This document shows, in pieces, positions 44,613-53,890 of a stretch of DNA of 64,000 nt. The stretch's first letter is position 1. The number at the start of each line of letters is the position of its first letter. A program made the position numbers and the translations under genes. The DNA comes from Marinicauda algicola (GTDB taxonomy: Bacteria; Pseudomonadota; Alphaproteobacteria; Caulobacterales; Maricaulaceae), in NCBI RefSeq assembly GCF_017161425.1, contig NZ_CP071057.1, positions 806,001 through 870,000 on the forward strand, in the 5' to 3' direction. The notes under the pieces are model-generated. The model saw only the letters and a list, made by a program, of their open reading frames with translations. It did not search any database and was not told the DNA's origin.

Positions 44613-45926
44613 ATGCGGGACGGCGGACGTATCCAGGCCGCGATCGAGGTCGTCGACGCGGTGCTGAACCGGCATCAGCCGGTCAAGGACGCCCTGCGCG
44701 ACTGGGGCAAGGCACACCGCTTCGCCGGCTCCGGCGACCGCGCCTGGATTTCCGGTCTCGTCATGGACGCGCTGCGCTCGAAGGCCTCGGCGGCCTTCCT
44801 GATGGGCGAGGATACGCCCAGGGCCATCGTGCTCGGCACGCTCGCGCGCGGCTGGGCGCTGACGCCGGACGACATCGCGCGCACCTTCGAGGGCGACGAG
44901 CACGCGCCCGAAGCGCTGGGCGAGGCCGAGCGTGCCGCGCTGTCGCGCGACATGGCCGATGCGCCGCTGCCCGTGCGCGCCGACATCCCGGAATGGCTGG
45001 AGGAAAGCTTCACGCGTGCCTTCGGCGAGGATGCGGTGATCGAGGGCCAGGCCATGGCGGGACGCGCGCCGGTCGACCTGCGCGTCAACGTACTGAAGGC
45101 CGAGCCGGACAAGGCGCTCGCCGCGGTCGTGGCGAAGCTGAAGGACGCGCAAGCCAGCGAGCTGGTCAAGAACGCCATCCGCATTCCGGAGACCGACCCG
45201 AAGGCCAAGTCCCCGCCCGCCGACGCCATTCCCGCCTACGGCAAGGGCTGGGTCGAGGTGCAGGATCTCGGGTCCCAGATCGCCGCGCTCGCCGCCGGGG
45301 CAGCACCGGGTTCGCAGATCCTGGATTATTGCGCCGGCGCGGGCGGCAAGACGCTGGCGCTCGCCGCGCTGCTGAACAATACCGGCCAGATCCACGCCTG
45401 GGACTATGACTGGCGGCGCCTGCGCGCCATCTGGCCGCGCCTTCAGCGCGCCGGCGTGCGCAATGCCCAGGTCCATGACGGCAGCGAGGCCGACGCCCTC
45501 TCGGGCCTGGCGGACAGGATGGATGTCGTCTTCGTCGATGCGCCGTGCACCGGCTCGGGCACCTGGCGCCGGCGCCCGGATTCCAAGTGGCGCCTGAAGC
45601 CCGAAGCCCTCGACAAGCGCATCAAGGAACAGACGCTCGTCCTTGAAAATGCAAGCAGATACGTCAAGCCCGGCGGGCGGCTCGTCTACGTGACCTGCTC
45701 CATCCTGCCGCAGGAGAACGAGGACCGCGCCGCCGAATTCCTCGACGCGCACCGCGATTTCGAACCCGTTGCGGCGGTCGAGGCGATGGCGTCGACAGGG
45801 CTGCTCACCGAAGAGGGCGAGATCCAGATCGGCGCCTGCGCGGGCCGCTTCGGCGCGGTGCAACTCACTCCGGCGAGGACCGGCACGGACGGATTTTACG
45901 TCTGCGTGATGGAGAAGAAAGAATAG
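44613..45926 (+). CDS. RsmB/NOP-family rRNA cytosine-C5 methyltransferase
   Basis: A 437-residue SAM-dependent RNA m5C methyltransferase. It has an N-terminal NusB-like region, then the SAM-binding [15 protein letters not shown] and the two catalytic cysteines in [14 protein letters not shown] and [12 protein letters not shown]. The ATG follows the guaB stop without a gap, and guaA follows by two bases, so it is translated within the gua operon. Whether it acts on 16S C967 (RsmB) or another site is not determinable here. Confidence 0.93.
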   Translation: MRDGGRIQAAIEVVDAVLNRHQPVKDALRDWGKAHRFAGSGDRAWISGLVMDALRSKASAAFLMGEDTPRAIVLGTLARGWALTPDDIARTFEGDEHAPEALGEAERAALSRDMADAPLPVRADIPEWLEESFTRAFGEDAVIEGQAMAGRAPVDLRVNVLKAEPDKALAAVVAKLKDAQASELVKNAIRIPETDPKAKSPPADAIPAYGKGWVEVQDLGSQIAALAAGAAPGSQILDYCAGAGGKTLALAALLNNTGQIHAWDYDWRRLRAIWPRLQRAGVRNAQVHDGSEADALSGLADRMDVVFVDAPCTGSGTWRRRPDSKWRLKPEALDKRIKEQTLVLENASRYVKPGGRLVYVTCSILPQENEDRAAEFLDAHRDFEPVAAVEAMASTGLLTEEGEIQIGACAGRFGAVQLTPARTGTDGFYVCVMEKKE

Positions 45927-45928
45927 CG

Positions 45929-47500
45929 ATGACGACCGACATCACCGAACATCACGAGAAGCTGCTGGTCATCGATTTCGGCAGCCAGGTCACCCAGCTC
46001 ATCGCGCGCCGGCTTCGCGAGAGCGGGATCTATTGCGAGATCCATCCCTTCAACAAGGTGGACGACGCCTTCCTGCAGAAGTTCGCGCCGAAGGCCGTGA
46101 TCCTGTCGGGCGGGCCGGCGAGCGTGCACGGCGAGGGCACGCCGCGCGCGCCGCAGCGCGTCTTCGAGATGGGCATCCCGGTCCTGGGCATCTGCTATGG
46201 CGAGCAGACCATGTGCGCCCAGCTCGGCGGCAGCGTCGAACCGGCCCAGGAGCGCGAGTTCGGCCGCGCCGATATCGAGATCGTCGCCGAGAGCCCGCTC
46301 TTCGAGGGGCTCGGCGGGGTCGGTCATTCCGAGCGCGTCTGGATGAGCCATGGCGACCGCGTGAACGCGATCCCGCAGGGCTTCCACCCGATCGCGGTCA
46401 CCCGCCACGCGCCCTTCGCGGCGATCGCCGACGAATCCCGGCGCTTCTACGGCGTGCAGTTCCACCCCGAAGTCGTCAACACGCCGCGCGGCGCGCTCAT
46501 CCTGCGCAATTTCACGCACCGGATCGCCAACATGCACGGCGACTGGACGATGGCCGCCTTCAAGGACGAGGCGATTGCCAAGATCCGCGAGCAGGTCGGT
46601 GACGGCAAGGTGATCTGCGGGCTTTCGGGCGGGGTGGACTCTTCCGTGGCCGCGGTGCTGCTGCACGAGGCGATCGGGGACCGGCTGACCTGCGTCTTCG
46701 TCGATACCGGCCTGATGCGCCACGGCGAGGCCGACCAGGTCGTCGAGCTGTTCCGCGAGCACTACAACATCCCGCTGGTGGCCGCCTACGAGGAGGAGCG
46801 CTTCCTCTCCGCGCTCGAGGGCGTCAGCGACCCGGAAACGAAGCGCAAGACGATCGGCAAGCTCTTCATCGACGTGTTCGAGGAGAATGCGAGGATGGCC
46901 GGCGGGGCGGACTTCCTCGCCCAGGGCACGCTCTATCCGGACGTGATCGAGAGCGTCTCCTTCGCCGGCGGCCCCTCGGTCACGATCAAGTCCCACCACA
47001 ATGTCGGCGGCCTGCCCGAGCGCATGAACATGAAGCTCGTGGAACCCCTGCGCGAGCTGTTCAAGGACGAGGTGAGGGAGCTCGGCCGCGAGCTCGGCCT
47101 GCCCGAGGCCTTCGTCGGGCGCCATCCCTTCCCGGGACCGGGCCTGGCTATCCGCATTCCGGGTGCCGTCACAAAGGAGAAGGCCGATATCCTGCGCCAT
47201 GCCGACCGGATCTATATCGAGGAGATCCGCAATGCCGGCCTCTACGACGCGATCTGGCAGGCCTTCGCCGTGCTGCTTCCGGTCCAGACCGTCGGCGTGA
47301 TGGGCGACGCGCGCACCTACGACCACGTGCTCGCCCTGCGCGCGGTCACCAGCGTGGACGGCATGACCGCCGACTACTTCCCCTTCGACCACGACTTCCT
47401 CGGCCGCGTCGCCACCCGCATCATCAACGAGGTGCGTGGCGTGAACCGCGTCGTCTACGACGTGACCTCCAAGCCGCCGGGGACGATCGAGTGGGAATGA
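45929..47500 (+). CDS. guaA: GMP synthase (glutamine-hydrolysing)
   Basis: The product aminates XMP to GMP. It has 523 residues: an N-terminal class I amidotransferase with Cys89 in [10 protein letters not shown], an ATP-pyrophosphatase domain with P-loop [12 protein letters not shown] near residue 231, and the C-terminal dimerisation domain ending PPGTIEWE. The gene is full length although a mobile element begins right after it, consistent with integration that regenerates the guaA 3' end. Confidence 0.98.
   Translation: MTTDITEHHEKLLVIDFGSQVTQLIARRLRESGIYCEIHPFNKVDDAFLQKFAPKAVILSGGPASVHGEGTPRAPQRVFEMGIPVLGICYGEQTMCAQLGGSVEPAQEREFGRADIEIVAESPLFEGLGGVGHSERVWMSHGDRVNAIPQGFHPIAVTRHAPFAAIADESRRFYGVQFHPEVVNTPRGALILRNFTHRIANMHGDWTMAAFKDEAIAKIREQVGDGKVICGLSGGVDSSVAAVLLHEAIGDRLTCVFVDTGLMRHGEADQVVELFREHYNIPLVAAYEEERFLSALEGVSDPETKRKTIGKLFIDVFEENARMAGGADFLAQGTLYPDVIESVSFAGGPSVTIKSHHNVGGLPERMNMKLVEPLRELFKDEVRELGRELGLPEAFVGRHPFPGPGLAIRIPGAVTKEKADILRHADRIYIEEIRNAGLYDAIWQAFAVLLPVQTVGVMGDARTYDHVLALRAVTSVDGMTADYFPFDHDFLGRVATRIINEVRGVNRVVYDVTSKPPGTIEWE
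47461..47500. other. Probable left attachment site (attL) at the guaA 3' end
   Basis: The last about 40 bp of guaA (encoding [12 protein letters not shown] and the stop) directly precede the integrase region. The guaA 3' end is an established hot spot for integrative elements. No second copy of this segment occurs in the window, so attR, if present, lies to the right. The exact core cannot be fixed without it. Confidence 0.6.
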
Positions 47501-47794
47501 TTCCGCGTCTCTCGCGGACTATCGCGAACGATCAATAAATTCAACAAATACAATAGCTTGATACCGATTTTCGTTCGGTGTCTATCGCCTTCTATCGCGG
47601 GCCAACGGAACATTCTGACGGTATCGCCTGACGGTATACAAATTGCCTCTTCCTGCCTAAAGTCAAAATACCGTCAGCCCATTTTGGCGGCCTGACGGTA
47701 TTTTTTCGGCATAACGCATTGAAAAATAAGTTTTTTGTTGTGGAAAATTGGCCATTTCGGCCTGACGGTAAAATTGGTGGGAAGGAGGCGCAAC
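47501..47794. repeat. Repeat-rich int promoter/attachment region
   Basis: Between guaA and int are: an inverted repeat TCCGCG/CGCGGA at 47502-47518; three CTATCGC copies (47519, 47582, 47592); and four same-strand CTGACGGTA copies (47615, 47628, 47692, 47762) plus one in opposite orientation (47669-47677). The opposed copy and the third copy form a perfect 13-bp stem (47665-47677 with 47692-47704) followed by T-run, terminator-like. The repeats look like arm-type integrase or excisionase sites. No gene is seen here. Confidence 0.65.
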
Positions 47795-49054
47795 ATGCTG
47801 ACCGATATTGCAATCAAGTCTTTGAAATCAAAGGATAAACCCTACAAGGTCGCAGACCGGGACGGTCTCTATGTGTCCGTCGCGCCGACGGGCACCAAGA
47901 CCTTCCGCTACGATTACCGTGTGAACGGGCGCCGGGAGACGCTGACCATCGGGCGTTATGGCAAGTACGGGATCACGCTGGCGGCTGCGCGCGAGAAGCT
48001 GATCGATGCGAAGAAGCTCGTGGATGAGGGTGTCTCACCCGCCAAGGAAAAGAAGCGGGCCAAGGCCAAAGCGAAATCCGAAGGGACGTTCGGGGAGCTT
48101 GCTCAGCGCTGGCTCGCTGAGAGCGAGATGTCGGACTCGACCCGCGACATGCGTCGTCACATTGTCGATCGTGACCTGATCCCGGCGCTGGGCAATTACA
48201 CCTTGCGCGAAGTGACGAGCGAGGACGTCCGTCAGCTCTGCGACAAGATCAAGAAGCGGGGCGCGCCTTCAACGGCGCTGCACGCCCGCGAGTTCATCAA
48301 GCTCATCTACGCCTTCGCCAATTTGCACGGCATCCGTGTCGAGAATCCCGCCGAGGAGGTCGATCCCCGGTCGATCGCGCGTGTCCGGCCCCGCGACCGC
48401 TCGCTCACGCCGCTGGAGATCCGGGTCCTCTATCGCGTGCTCGAAGAGATCACCGCCAATCCGACGCTGAAGCTCGGCGTGAAATTCATCCTGCTGACGA
48501 TGAAGCGCAAGACCGAGGTCGCCCATGCGACATGGGATGAAGTCAGTTTCCAGGATGCGGTCTGGACCATCCCGAAGAAGCGGATGAAGACCGGCCTCGA
48601 CCACAATGTCTATCTGTCGAACCAGGCGCTCGATATTCTGGTGGCGCTTAAAACCTGCGCAGGCGGATCGAAATACGTCTTCCCGTCGCGCTATGACACG
48701 TTTCGCCCGATATCGAATGCGACCTTCAACCGGATCACCGACAGCGCCCACAAGCTGGCAAGCGAGATGGAGCTTCCGCTGGAGCCTTTCACCGTCCACG
48801 ACCTGCGGCGCACGGGCTCGACGCTCCTGAATGAGCTTGGTTTCAATCGCGACTGGATCGAAAAAAGCCTCGCGCACGAAGACCGGCGCTCTTCGCGTGG
48901 GGTCTACAACAAGGCCGAATATGCAGACCAGCGCCGCCACATGATGCAGGAATGGGCCGACATGATCGATGCCTGGGCTGCGGGTGAAAGCCGCAAGCCG
49001 AACATCATCCCGGAGAGCATGGCGGTCTACGCCGCTGATCCGAGGGTGGGGTGA
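47795..49054 (+). CDS. int: Tyrosine-type integrase (P4 family)
   Basis: A 419-residue site-specific recombinase for excision and integration. The N-terminal DUF4102 arm-binding domain (about 1-85, DRDGLYVSVAPTGTKTFRY), core-binding SAM-like domain (about 97-185) and the catalytic domain have the residues Arg238 (KRKTE), Lys around 262, His335 and Arg338 (HDLRRT), His361 and nucleophile Tyr371 (SRGVYNK). Start at 47795 has GGAGG six bases upstream; an ATG 20 codons earlier has no family residues and no such site. Confidence 0.94.
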   Translation: MLTDIAIKSLKSKDKPYKVADRDGLYVSVAPTGTKTFRYDYRVNGRRETLTIGRYGKYGITLAAAREKLIDAKKLVDEGVSPAKEKKRAKAKAKSEGTFGELAQRWLAESEMSDSTRDMRRHIVDRDLIPALGNYTLREVTSEDVRQLCDKIKKRGAPSTALHAREFIKLIYAFANLHGIRVENPAEEVDPRSIARVRPRDRSLTPLEIRVLYRVLEEITANPTLKLGVKFILLTMKRKTEVAHATWDEVSFQDAVWTIPKKRMKTGLDHNVYLSNQALDILVALKTCAGGSKYVFPSRYDTFRPISNATFNRITDSAHKLASEMELPLEPFTVHDLRRTGSTLLNELGFNRDWIEKSLAHEDRRSSRGVYNKAEYADQRRHMMQEWADMIDAWAAGESRKPNIIPESMAVYAADPRVG

Positions 49055-49250
49055 TCGTCACTTCCGGTTCGGGCGCAGAAGGAGTCTTTACGACCGGCAT
49101 GAAGCGTAGGCCAAAGCTGACGTTTGCGATTGCGGCGCGAAGCAGCGCTGATGGCGCCAAACGGCCAATCGTGGATCCCAGGTCAGATTGGATGAATGTC
49201 GTGGACAATCCCATGTTGCAACACATCGGTCTAAGTAGGAAGGTGTAACT

Positions 49251-50426
49251 ATGGGGGGCACCGTGGACATCAAAGACATTTTCCCGCCGCCTGGTCACGT
49301 GCAGCGCTTGAGGTGCTCTGACTGCGACGGTTGGCTCGATCTCGCTTATGCTGACTTCGACGAAACTGTGTCAGGGGCGCGGATAGCCATCAAAGGGCTG
49401 CCCGTACTTCGGTGTTCTACGTGCGAGAAGGACTATCTTCCGGACCGATCGCGCATCTCGATCATCCGGCTGCACGAGCAGTGCGTGTCCAAGGTATCCG
49501 CCGGTGTCACCGTAACGCGTAGGAAGCTTGAAGACCGCTACCCCTTCACGGACGTGCCGTTCCAGTATGATGCGGACGACTACGAATACCTGCCTGGCCT
49601 TCGCGGGCAGGGGGACGGTTTTCTCACACTTGTGTTCTTCAAGAGAGGGGTCTTGCTGAAATACGACACGGCGTCGGGCTATCGCCTGACGTTTGCGTCT
49701 CGGACGTACGGCACGATCACCACGGACGAAGACAACCAGATAAGCTTTGGCATCAACCGAAATGGCCGCGTCGTGATGTGGCTCGGCGACATCGCGACAT
49801 TGCCCGTGCCGGAACAGTATTACCTGCTGTCTGAAAACGTGGAATCGGATCACTCCATCGGCAGCGAATTCTACGATGGACAGATCGACTGCATATTTTC
49901 CGATCCAACACCGGAAAACGACCTACTCGCGGCAAGGACGGACTTCCTCGAAGCTGCCAGGATGCATTTTGGAGCGACGCTCGCCCACCTTGAAGCCGAA
50001 GTGGTGGCGATCGCCCTCGACTTTGCGAGGCCGCTCACAGACAGCGTGAAGAACCAACAGCATGCGGCGGACGCGCTCAACAAGATCCACGTCGAATCTC
50101 TGGATACACAGGCCATCGGGAAGTTGCTGAGCGCGGCCGGAGGCGATCCCAAAGGCCTTGGCGGCCTGAAGCGCCTGCAGACACTACTTGAAACGCTTCC
50201 CGGCAGTTCCGCAATTTCGAATCTCATGCTGCCGCTCTTCGTGACCTACGATCTCCGGGTGGCAAACCTGCATCTCACATCTACGGGGACGGCGTCGGAC
50301 AAGATGGACGATATCACGAGCCGCCTTGGTCTCCCGGCCGCCGCGCCGTTCTTTGATGTCTACGACGCGCTGGTGAAGCAGCTTGCGGCGGCTTATCGCG
50401 GGTTGCAGGAGCTCCTCACCCCGTAG
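49251..50426 (+). CDS. Zinc-ribbon cargo protein of unknown function
   Basis: A 391-residue protein I do not recognise. CxxC pairs at Cys22/25 and Cys55/58 look like a zinc ribbon; the middle (about 100-215) is beta-rich with no familiar motif; the C-terminal about 165 residues are predicted helical and include DLRVANLH with Arg336 and His341, an R-x4-H spacing as in HEPN RNases, but without other support. GGAAGG precedes the ATG. It is the only cargo gene between int and the trb operon, so a defence or element-maintenance role is conceivable. Confidence 0.7.
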   Translation: MGGTVDIKDIFPPPGHVQRLRCSDCDGWLDLAYADFDETVSGARIAIKGLPVLRCSTCEKDYLPDRSRISIIRLHEQCVSKVSAGVTVTRRKLEDRYPFTDVPFQYDADDYEYLPGLRGQGDGFLTLVFFKRGVLLKYDTASGYRLTFASRTYGTITTDEDNQISFGINRNGRVVMWLGDIATLPVPEQYYLLSENVESDHSIGSEFYDGQIDCIFSDPTPENDLLAARTDFLEAARMHFGATLAHLEAEVVAIALDFARPLTDSVKNQQHAADALNKIHVESLDTQAIGKLLSAAGGDPKGLGGLKRLQTLLETLPGSSAISNLMLPLFVTYDLRVANLHLTSTGTASDKMDDITSRLGLPAAAPFFDVYDALVKQLAAAYRGLQELLTP

Positions 50427-50650
50427 CTGCAAGAGGCGGTGGCTGATCTTTCGCGGCCTCTAGTCCAAGACGGGGCCAAGCGATGCACTGTGCCTTCGTC
50501 AGCTGCTTGTTCAACTCATCCTGCGGTGGGCGGCTCGGAAGATGCTTTGGCGGTGTCGCAGTCAATACGACTTAACGATTGGATGTCTGCTAACGGGCGC
50601 GCTGCCTACGAAACGCAGCATTGTCCGCAATGAGGGATATTTGAGACAGT
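50427..50650. other. Gap between cargo gene and trb operon end
   Basis: 224 bp between two stop codons (the cargo gene and the AlpA gene, convergent). I see no gene, strong hairpin or repeat. Some sequence here may belong to transcript 3' ends. Confidence 0.4.
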
Positions 50651-51001
50651 TCACCGCATTCGATAATCCGGATGCGGTCCGCAGCCTTCGCGACCCTTGC
50701 GCCTTTGGGCGTCGATCCACTCCAGCACTTCGGCGAGGGGCCAGACGACGCATCGGGGTGTCAGGTAGAACCGCTGCGGAAATTCGCCCTTCTGTTCGAG
50801 TTCGTAGATCGTCGTATCGGAGAGCGGCACAAGCTTGCGAAGCTCCGGCCGCCTGACGGTTCGGCGCCTGAAGATGTCGGCGGGCGTGATCCGTTCAGGA
50901 TCGGTTGAAGTGACCGGAGCAGGGGCCTTTGGCGGCGGGTTCAGGTCCCGCGCGAAATCCCTAAGCCCTGTGCGCCCGCCCTCCTTTACGCGATGCAACA
51001 T
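50651..51001 (-). CDS. AlpA-type small DNA-binding protein (putative excisionase)
   Basis: A 116-residue protein. The C-terminal half (about 58-98) has the winged helix-turn-helix pattern of AlpA/Xis factors: LVPLSDTTIYELEQKGEFPQRFYLTPRCVVWPLAEVLEWI region. The first about 40 residues are Pro/Arg-rich linker. It is the last gene of the trb operon, 12 bp after DUF736; CGGAG precedes the start. By position it is a candidate recombination directionality factor for the integrase, though a transcription regulator is also possible. Confidence 0.75.
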   Translation of the reverse strand: MLHRVKEGGRTGLRDFARDLNPPPKAPAPVTSTDPERITPADIFRRRTVRRPELRKLVPLSDTTIYELEQKGEFPQRFYLTPRCVVWPLAEVLEWIDAQRRKGREGCGPHPDYRMR

Positions 51002-51013
51002 GACGCACTCCGA

Positions 51014-51328
51014 TTACACCGTCTTCGCCCGGTTCCACACCATCACGCCGGTGCCGTCTTTCTCGTTCTCGAAGAAGGCCGCGCGCATGGGGCTGGCAAA
51101 GCTCGGGTCGTCGAGTTTGACGGCGAGGTAGGGCGTTTCGCCATCCTTGCTTTCCTGACGCCAGGCAGCGCCGAGTTCGGCCCCGCCGGCATAGAGGCGG
51201 AAGTCGGGGGCACCGTCTGAGGCCTTGTCACTGTTGGGAACAAGCTGGGCTTTGACATTGATGGTCATGGTGCGGATGGTGCCGGTATAGCTGCCTTCCT
51301 TCAGGGTGAATGTTCCGATCTGTGCCAT
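51014..51328 (-). CDS. DUF736 protein
   Basis: A 104-residue DUF736 protein starting MAQIGTFTLKEGSYTGTIRT. This family is nearly universal in alphaproteobacterial Trb-type elements and always lies near the transfer genes, but has no established role. Four bases after DUF2274. It has a clear GGAAGG-like site just upstream of the ATG. Confidence 0.88.
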   Translation of the reverse strand: MAQIGTFTLKEGSYTGTIRTMTINVKAQLVPNSDKASDGAPDFRLYAGGAELGAAWRQESKDGETPYLAVKLDDPSFASPMRAAFFENEKDGTGVMVWNRAKTV

Positions 51329-51332
51329 GGGT

Positions 51333-51569
51333 TTAGGTCTCCGTGCTGGCGGTTGAATGAAGGGCGCGTCGCGCCCGCTTGAACCCGGCGTCGGACGCCA
51401 GGAAGCTCTCGATCATGGCCGGGATCAGCGCTTCGGGCTTTTCCTCCGCGCCGTAGGTCTGGCGGTAGATTTCGGCATAGTCGCTGAGCGCGCTGGCGAG
51501 GTCGGGATCAACCGAGAGGCTCATGCGCACCGGCGTGCGGTCGGGTAATTTGTCGAGACGAAGGGTCAT
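51333..51569 (-). CDS. DUF2274 protein
   Basis: A 78-residue small acidic protein, recognisable by MTLRLDKLPDRTPVRMSLSVDPDL, found almost only directly downstream of trbI in transfer operons. Overlaps the trbI stop by four bases. Function unknown; the N-terminal KLPDRTPVR... strand-helix layout resembles ribbon-helix-helix proteins, so a regulatory role is possible. Confidence 0.85.
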   Translation of the reverse strand: MTLRLDKLPDRTPVRMSLSVDPDLASALSDYAEIYRQTYGAEEKPEALIPAMIESFLASDAGFKRARRALHSTASTET

Positions 51570-52843
51570 CGTGTGGCTCCTTGGGGATGGGGTCTGAGGA
51601 TGAGATCGCGGGTGACGACCACACGCACCGGCCAGCCGGGGCGCACGCGGATGGTCGGCTGGATGCCAAGGTTGCGCTCAACCACGCGCTGACCGGCTTG
51701 GTTGATGGTGTCCGTCGTGCCGCGGCGGATGGCGCGTTCGAGATCGCCGTCTCCGTCTGCGCCGAGTTCGGCCCCGACGCCGAGGATGGTCGCAAGACCG
51801 GCCGCGACAAACACGCGATCCCAGTGATGATCGGTTCTGTCTGAGAGGCCTGCAAAGCCCTGCGCGTCCGCGCCGGGCGCAGAGATGAGGATGGAGGACC
51901 CGTCAGGGAAGATGATCCTGTCCCAGGTCACCAGAGCCCGGTCCTGCCCGAATGAGACTTCGGACTGGTAGCGTCCGATGAGGCGTGAGCCTTGCGGGAT
52001 CAGGAGATACTGCCCGGTCACGGTGTCATAAACGGGCTGCGTCACCTGCGCGACGATTGTGCCGGGCAGGTCCGAGTTGATGCCGGTGACCAGCGAGGCC
52101 GGGATCAGCGTGCCCGCCATCACCTGATAAGGCGAGGCCGGGTCCTGCAGCCCATGCGGATTGTAGATGTCGCTGGCAGAACCCTCGCTCGCAAAGGCGA
52201 GCTTGCGGCTTTGGAGATTGGTATCGGCGGGCTGACCGAACGCTGACGGTGCGCCTTGCGGCAGGGCCGCGAGTGCAAGAAGCTCCGAGCCGAGATCAAG
52301 TGCTGGGTCGCGATAAGCGGGGCGAGCCCCGGTGGTGCTTGCCATGCCGCTCTGAGAGTCGAGCCGGAAGAAGACCGGCGCGCGGGCGGCTTCATCGGCG
52401 AGCGCTGCCTCGCGCATGCGCCGGGCGCGTTCGGCCTCGTCAGCCGGGTTCGGGCGGAAATCGTCTTCGAAGCGGGTCACGTATTCAGGCTCGATGCCAA
52501 GCTCGCGTTCAGCGCGCAGCATGGTCGCGCCGAGATCGCCCGACAGCGGCGGGCCAAGGCGTGCTATGCGGTCTTCGACCGGCGCGATGTCGCTATAGCT
52601 TGTCGGGAGTGTGGAGAGGCCTTCGGGCTTGCGTGTGTTGGTCGTGTTGTAAAGCTCGCGGCGGGCATCGGGGTCGACCGCAGTTGGCGGCTTCAGGGCA
52701 ATGCTCATGGCGGCGAACAGGGCGAGCACGCCAATGCCTGCGCCGACCATCAGGACCTTGCGATTGATCCGTGTAACCGGCTTCGGGCTGGAGCGGATCT
52801 TCAGCCGCTCGGCATGCTCGTCGAAGGGAATGGGCTCGGACAT
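51566..52843 (-). CDS. trbI: Conjugal transfer protein TrbI (VirB10-like)
   Basis: The inner-to-outer-membrane spanning core protein of the mating channel. It has 425 residues: cytoplasmic about 1-28, one membrane helix at about 29-50, a Pro-rich periplasmic linker and a VirB10-type C-terminal domain (GTLIPASLVTGINSDLPG, PQGSRLIGRYQS). Start is the ATG at 52843 four bases after the trbG stop; the frame continues up but carries no family residues. Confidence 0.92.
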   Translation of the reverse strand: MSEPIPFDEHAERLKIRSSPKPVTRINRKVLMVGAGIGVLALFAAMSIALKPPTAVDPDARRELYNTTNTRKPEGLSTLPTSYSDIAPVEDRIARLGPPLSGDLGATMLRAERELGIEPEYVTRFEDDFRPNPADEAERARRMREAALADEAARAPVFFRLDSQSGMASTTGARPAYRDPALDLGSELLALAALPQGAPSAFGQPADTNLQSRKLAFASEGSASDIYNPHGLQDPASPYQVMAGTLIPASLVTGINSDLPGTIVAQVTQPVYDTVTGQYLLIPQGSRLIGRYQSEVSFGQDRALVTWDRIIFPDGSSILISAPGADAQGFAGLSDRTDHHWDRVFVAAGLATILGVGAELGADGDGDLERAIRRGTTDTINQAGQRVVERNLGIQPTIRVRPGWPVRVVVTRDLILRPHPQGATR

Positions 52844-52847
52844 CTTC

Positions 52848-53885
52848 CTAGCCCCCGAAGATCGCGGCCAGCGGCGGACGGCGCTCATTGCGCGAGATGC
52901 GGACAACGGTCTGATTGCGCTCGCCAAGGCGCAGCTCGGCCGCGCGGAACAGCCGGTCGACGACATAATAATTGCCGCGCACGCGATAGTTGACGAGTTC
53001 CGCGTCGCCATCCGCGCCCAGAACAAAGAGCGGCGGCATGTCCGTGGTGGCAATGTCCTCCGGCATCTGGATGAACACCTGACGGCCATCATCGAAGACC
53101 CGCACCGGCTTCCAGTCGGGGCTGTCGCCGGAGAGCCGGTAATCGAAGTTGAGGCCTTCAAGGGTAAGGCCGCGTTCAATGCTGCCAGCGTCGCGTGCGA
53201 TGGCGCGTTCATTGCGGGCGGTCAGGCCCGCGAGTTCATCAGCCGGATAGCGCCAGGAGAGCGCGGCCATGTAGCCGCCTTCGGTACTTTCCAGTTCGAG
53301 GTGATAGGTGCGCCGGTCGGTGGCGATCATCAGGTTTGTGCGGATGCCGGATGAGATCGGCTTGACCAGCACATGGGCGCGGGCCGTTGCGCCCGATCCT
53401 GAGATCGTGTCGCCGACCACCCAGCGGACCGTGTCACCCGCTGAGACCGACACCAACTCTTCGCCCGGCTGAAGCGCGATGTCGCTGACCTGACCGGGAC
53501 TGGCATAGAGGCGGTAGAGCGCGCCCTCGGTATAAGGATAGACTTGGATCGCGTTGACGTATCCATCGACCGAAGGTTCGATCAGCGCGCTGGTGCGGCC
53601 TTGTCTTATCGCTTCTGCCGGTGAAACCGAGGGCGCGCTGACGGTCCTTGTATAGGTCCGCGTGACGCTGCCATCGGGATTGGTGGTGACCCGCGCGCCG
53701 ATTGGCATCATCTGGCCGGGCAGCGGAAGTGCCACGGCGGTTTCGACGATTTCGACGGGATAGTCGGCGCGGTCCTCGACGGGCGTGGCCGCGACAAAGG
53801 CCGCCGGATCAATCGGTTCGAGTTCCGTCGTGGCGCAGGCCGTGGTGAGTGCGAGGGCCGAAGTGGCAAGCAGAATACGAAGCAT
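52848..53885 (-). CDS. trbG: Conjugal transfer protein TrbG (VirB9-like)
   Basis: The VirB9-type outer core component. It has 345 residues from ATG 53885, with a lipoprotein-like N-terminus (LLATSALALTTAC with Cys16). Two start choices: an ATG at 53894 overlapping the trbF stop (ATGA), or this one, which lies ten bases after AGGAG; the other would have only one base between. The C-terminus has the GDSPDWKPVRVFDDGRQ and ADGDAELVNYRVRG portions typical of VirB9. Confidence 0.9.
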   Translation of the reverse strand: MLRILLATSALALTTACATTELEPIDPAAFVAATPVEDRADYPVEIVETAVALPLPGQMMPIGARVTTNPDGSVTRTYTRTVSAPSVSPAEAIRQGRTSALIEPSVDGYVNAIQVYPYTEGALYRLYASPGQVSDIALQPGEELVSVSAGDTVRWVVGDTISGSGATARAHVLVKPISSGIRTNLMIATDRRTYHLELESTEGGYMAALSWRYPADELAGLTARNERAIARDAGSIERGLTLEGLNFDYRLSGDSPDWKPVRVFDDGRQVFIQMPEDIATTDMPPLFVLGADGDAELVNYRVRGNYYVVDRLFRAAELRLGERNQTVVRISRNERRPPLAAIFGG

Positions 53886-53890
53886 GGGGA

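Noticed and set aside
49051-49248. 65-codon frame between int and the cargo gene
   Set aside because: Overlaps the int stop and has no ribosome binding site; the peptide looks like read-through sequence.
50439-50633. 64-codon frame downstream of the cargo gene
   Set aside because: No ribosome binding site and no recognisable pattern.
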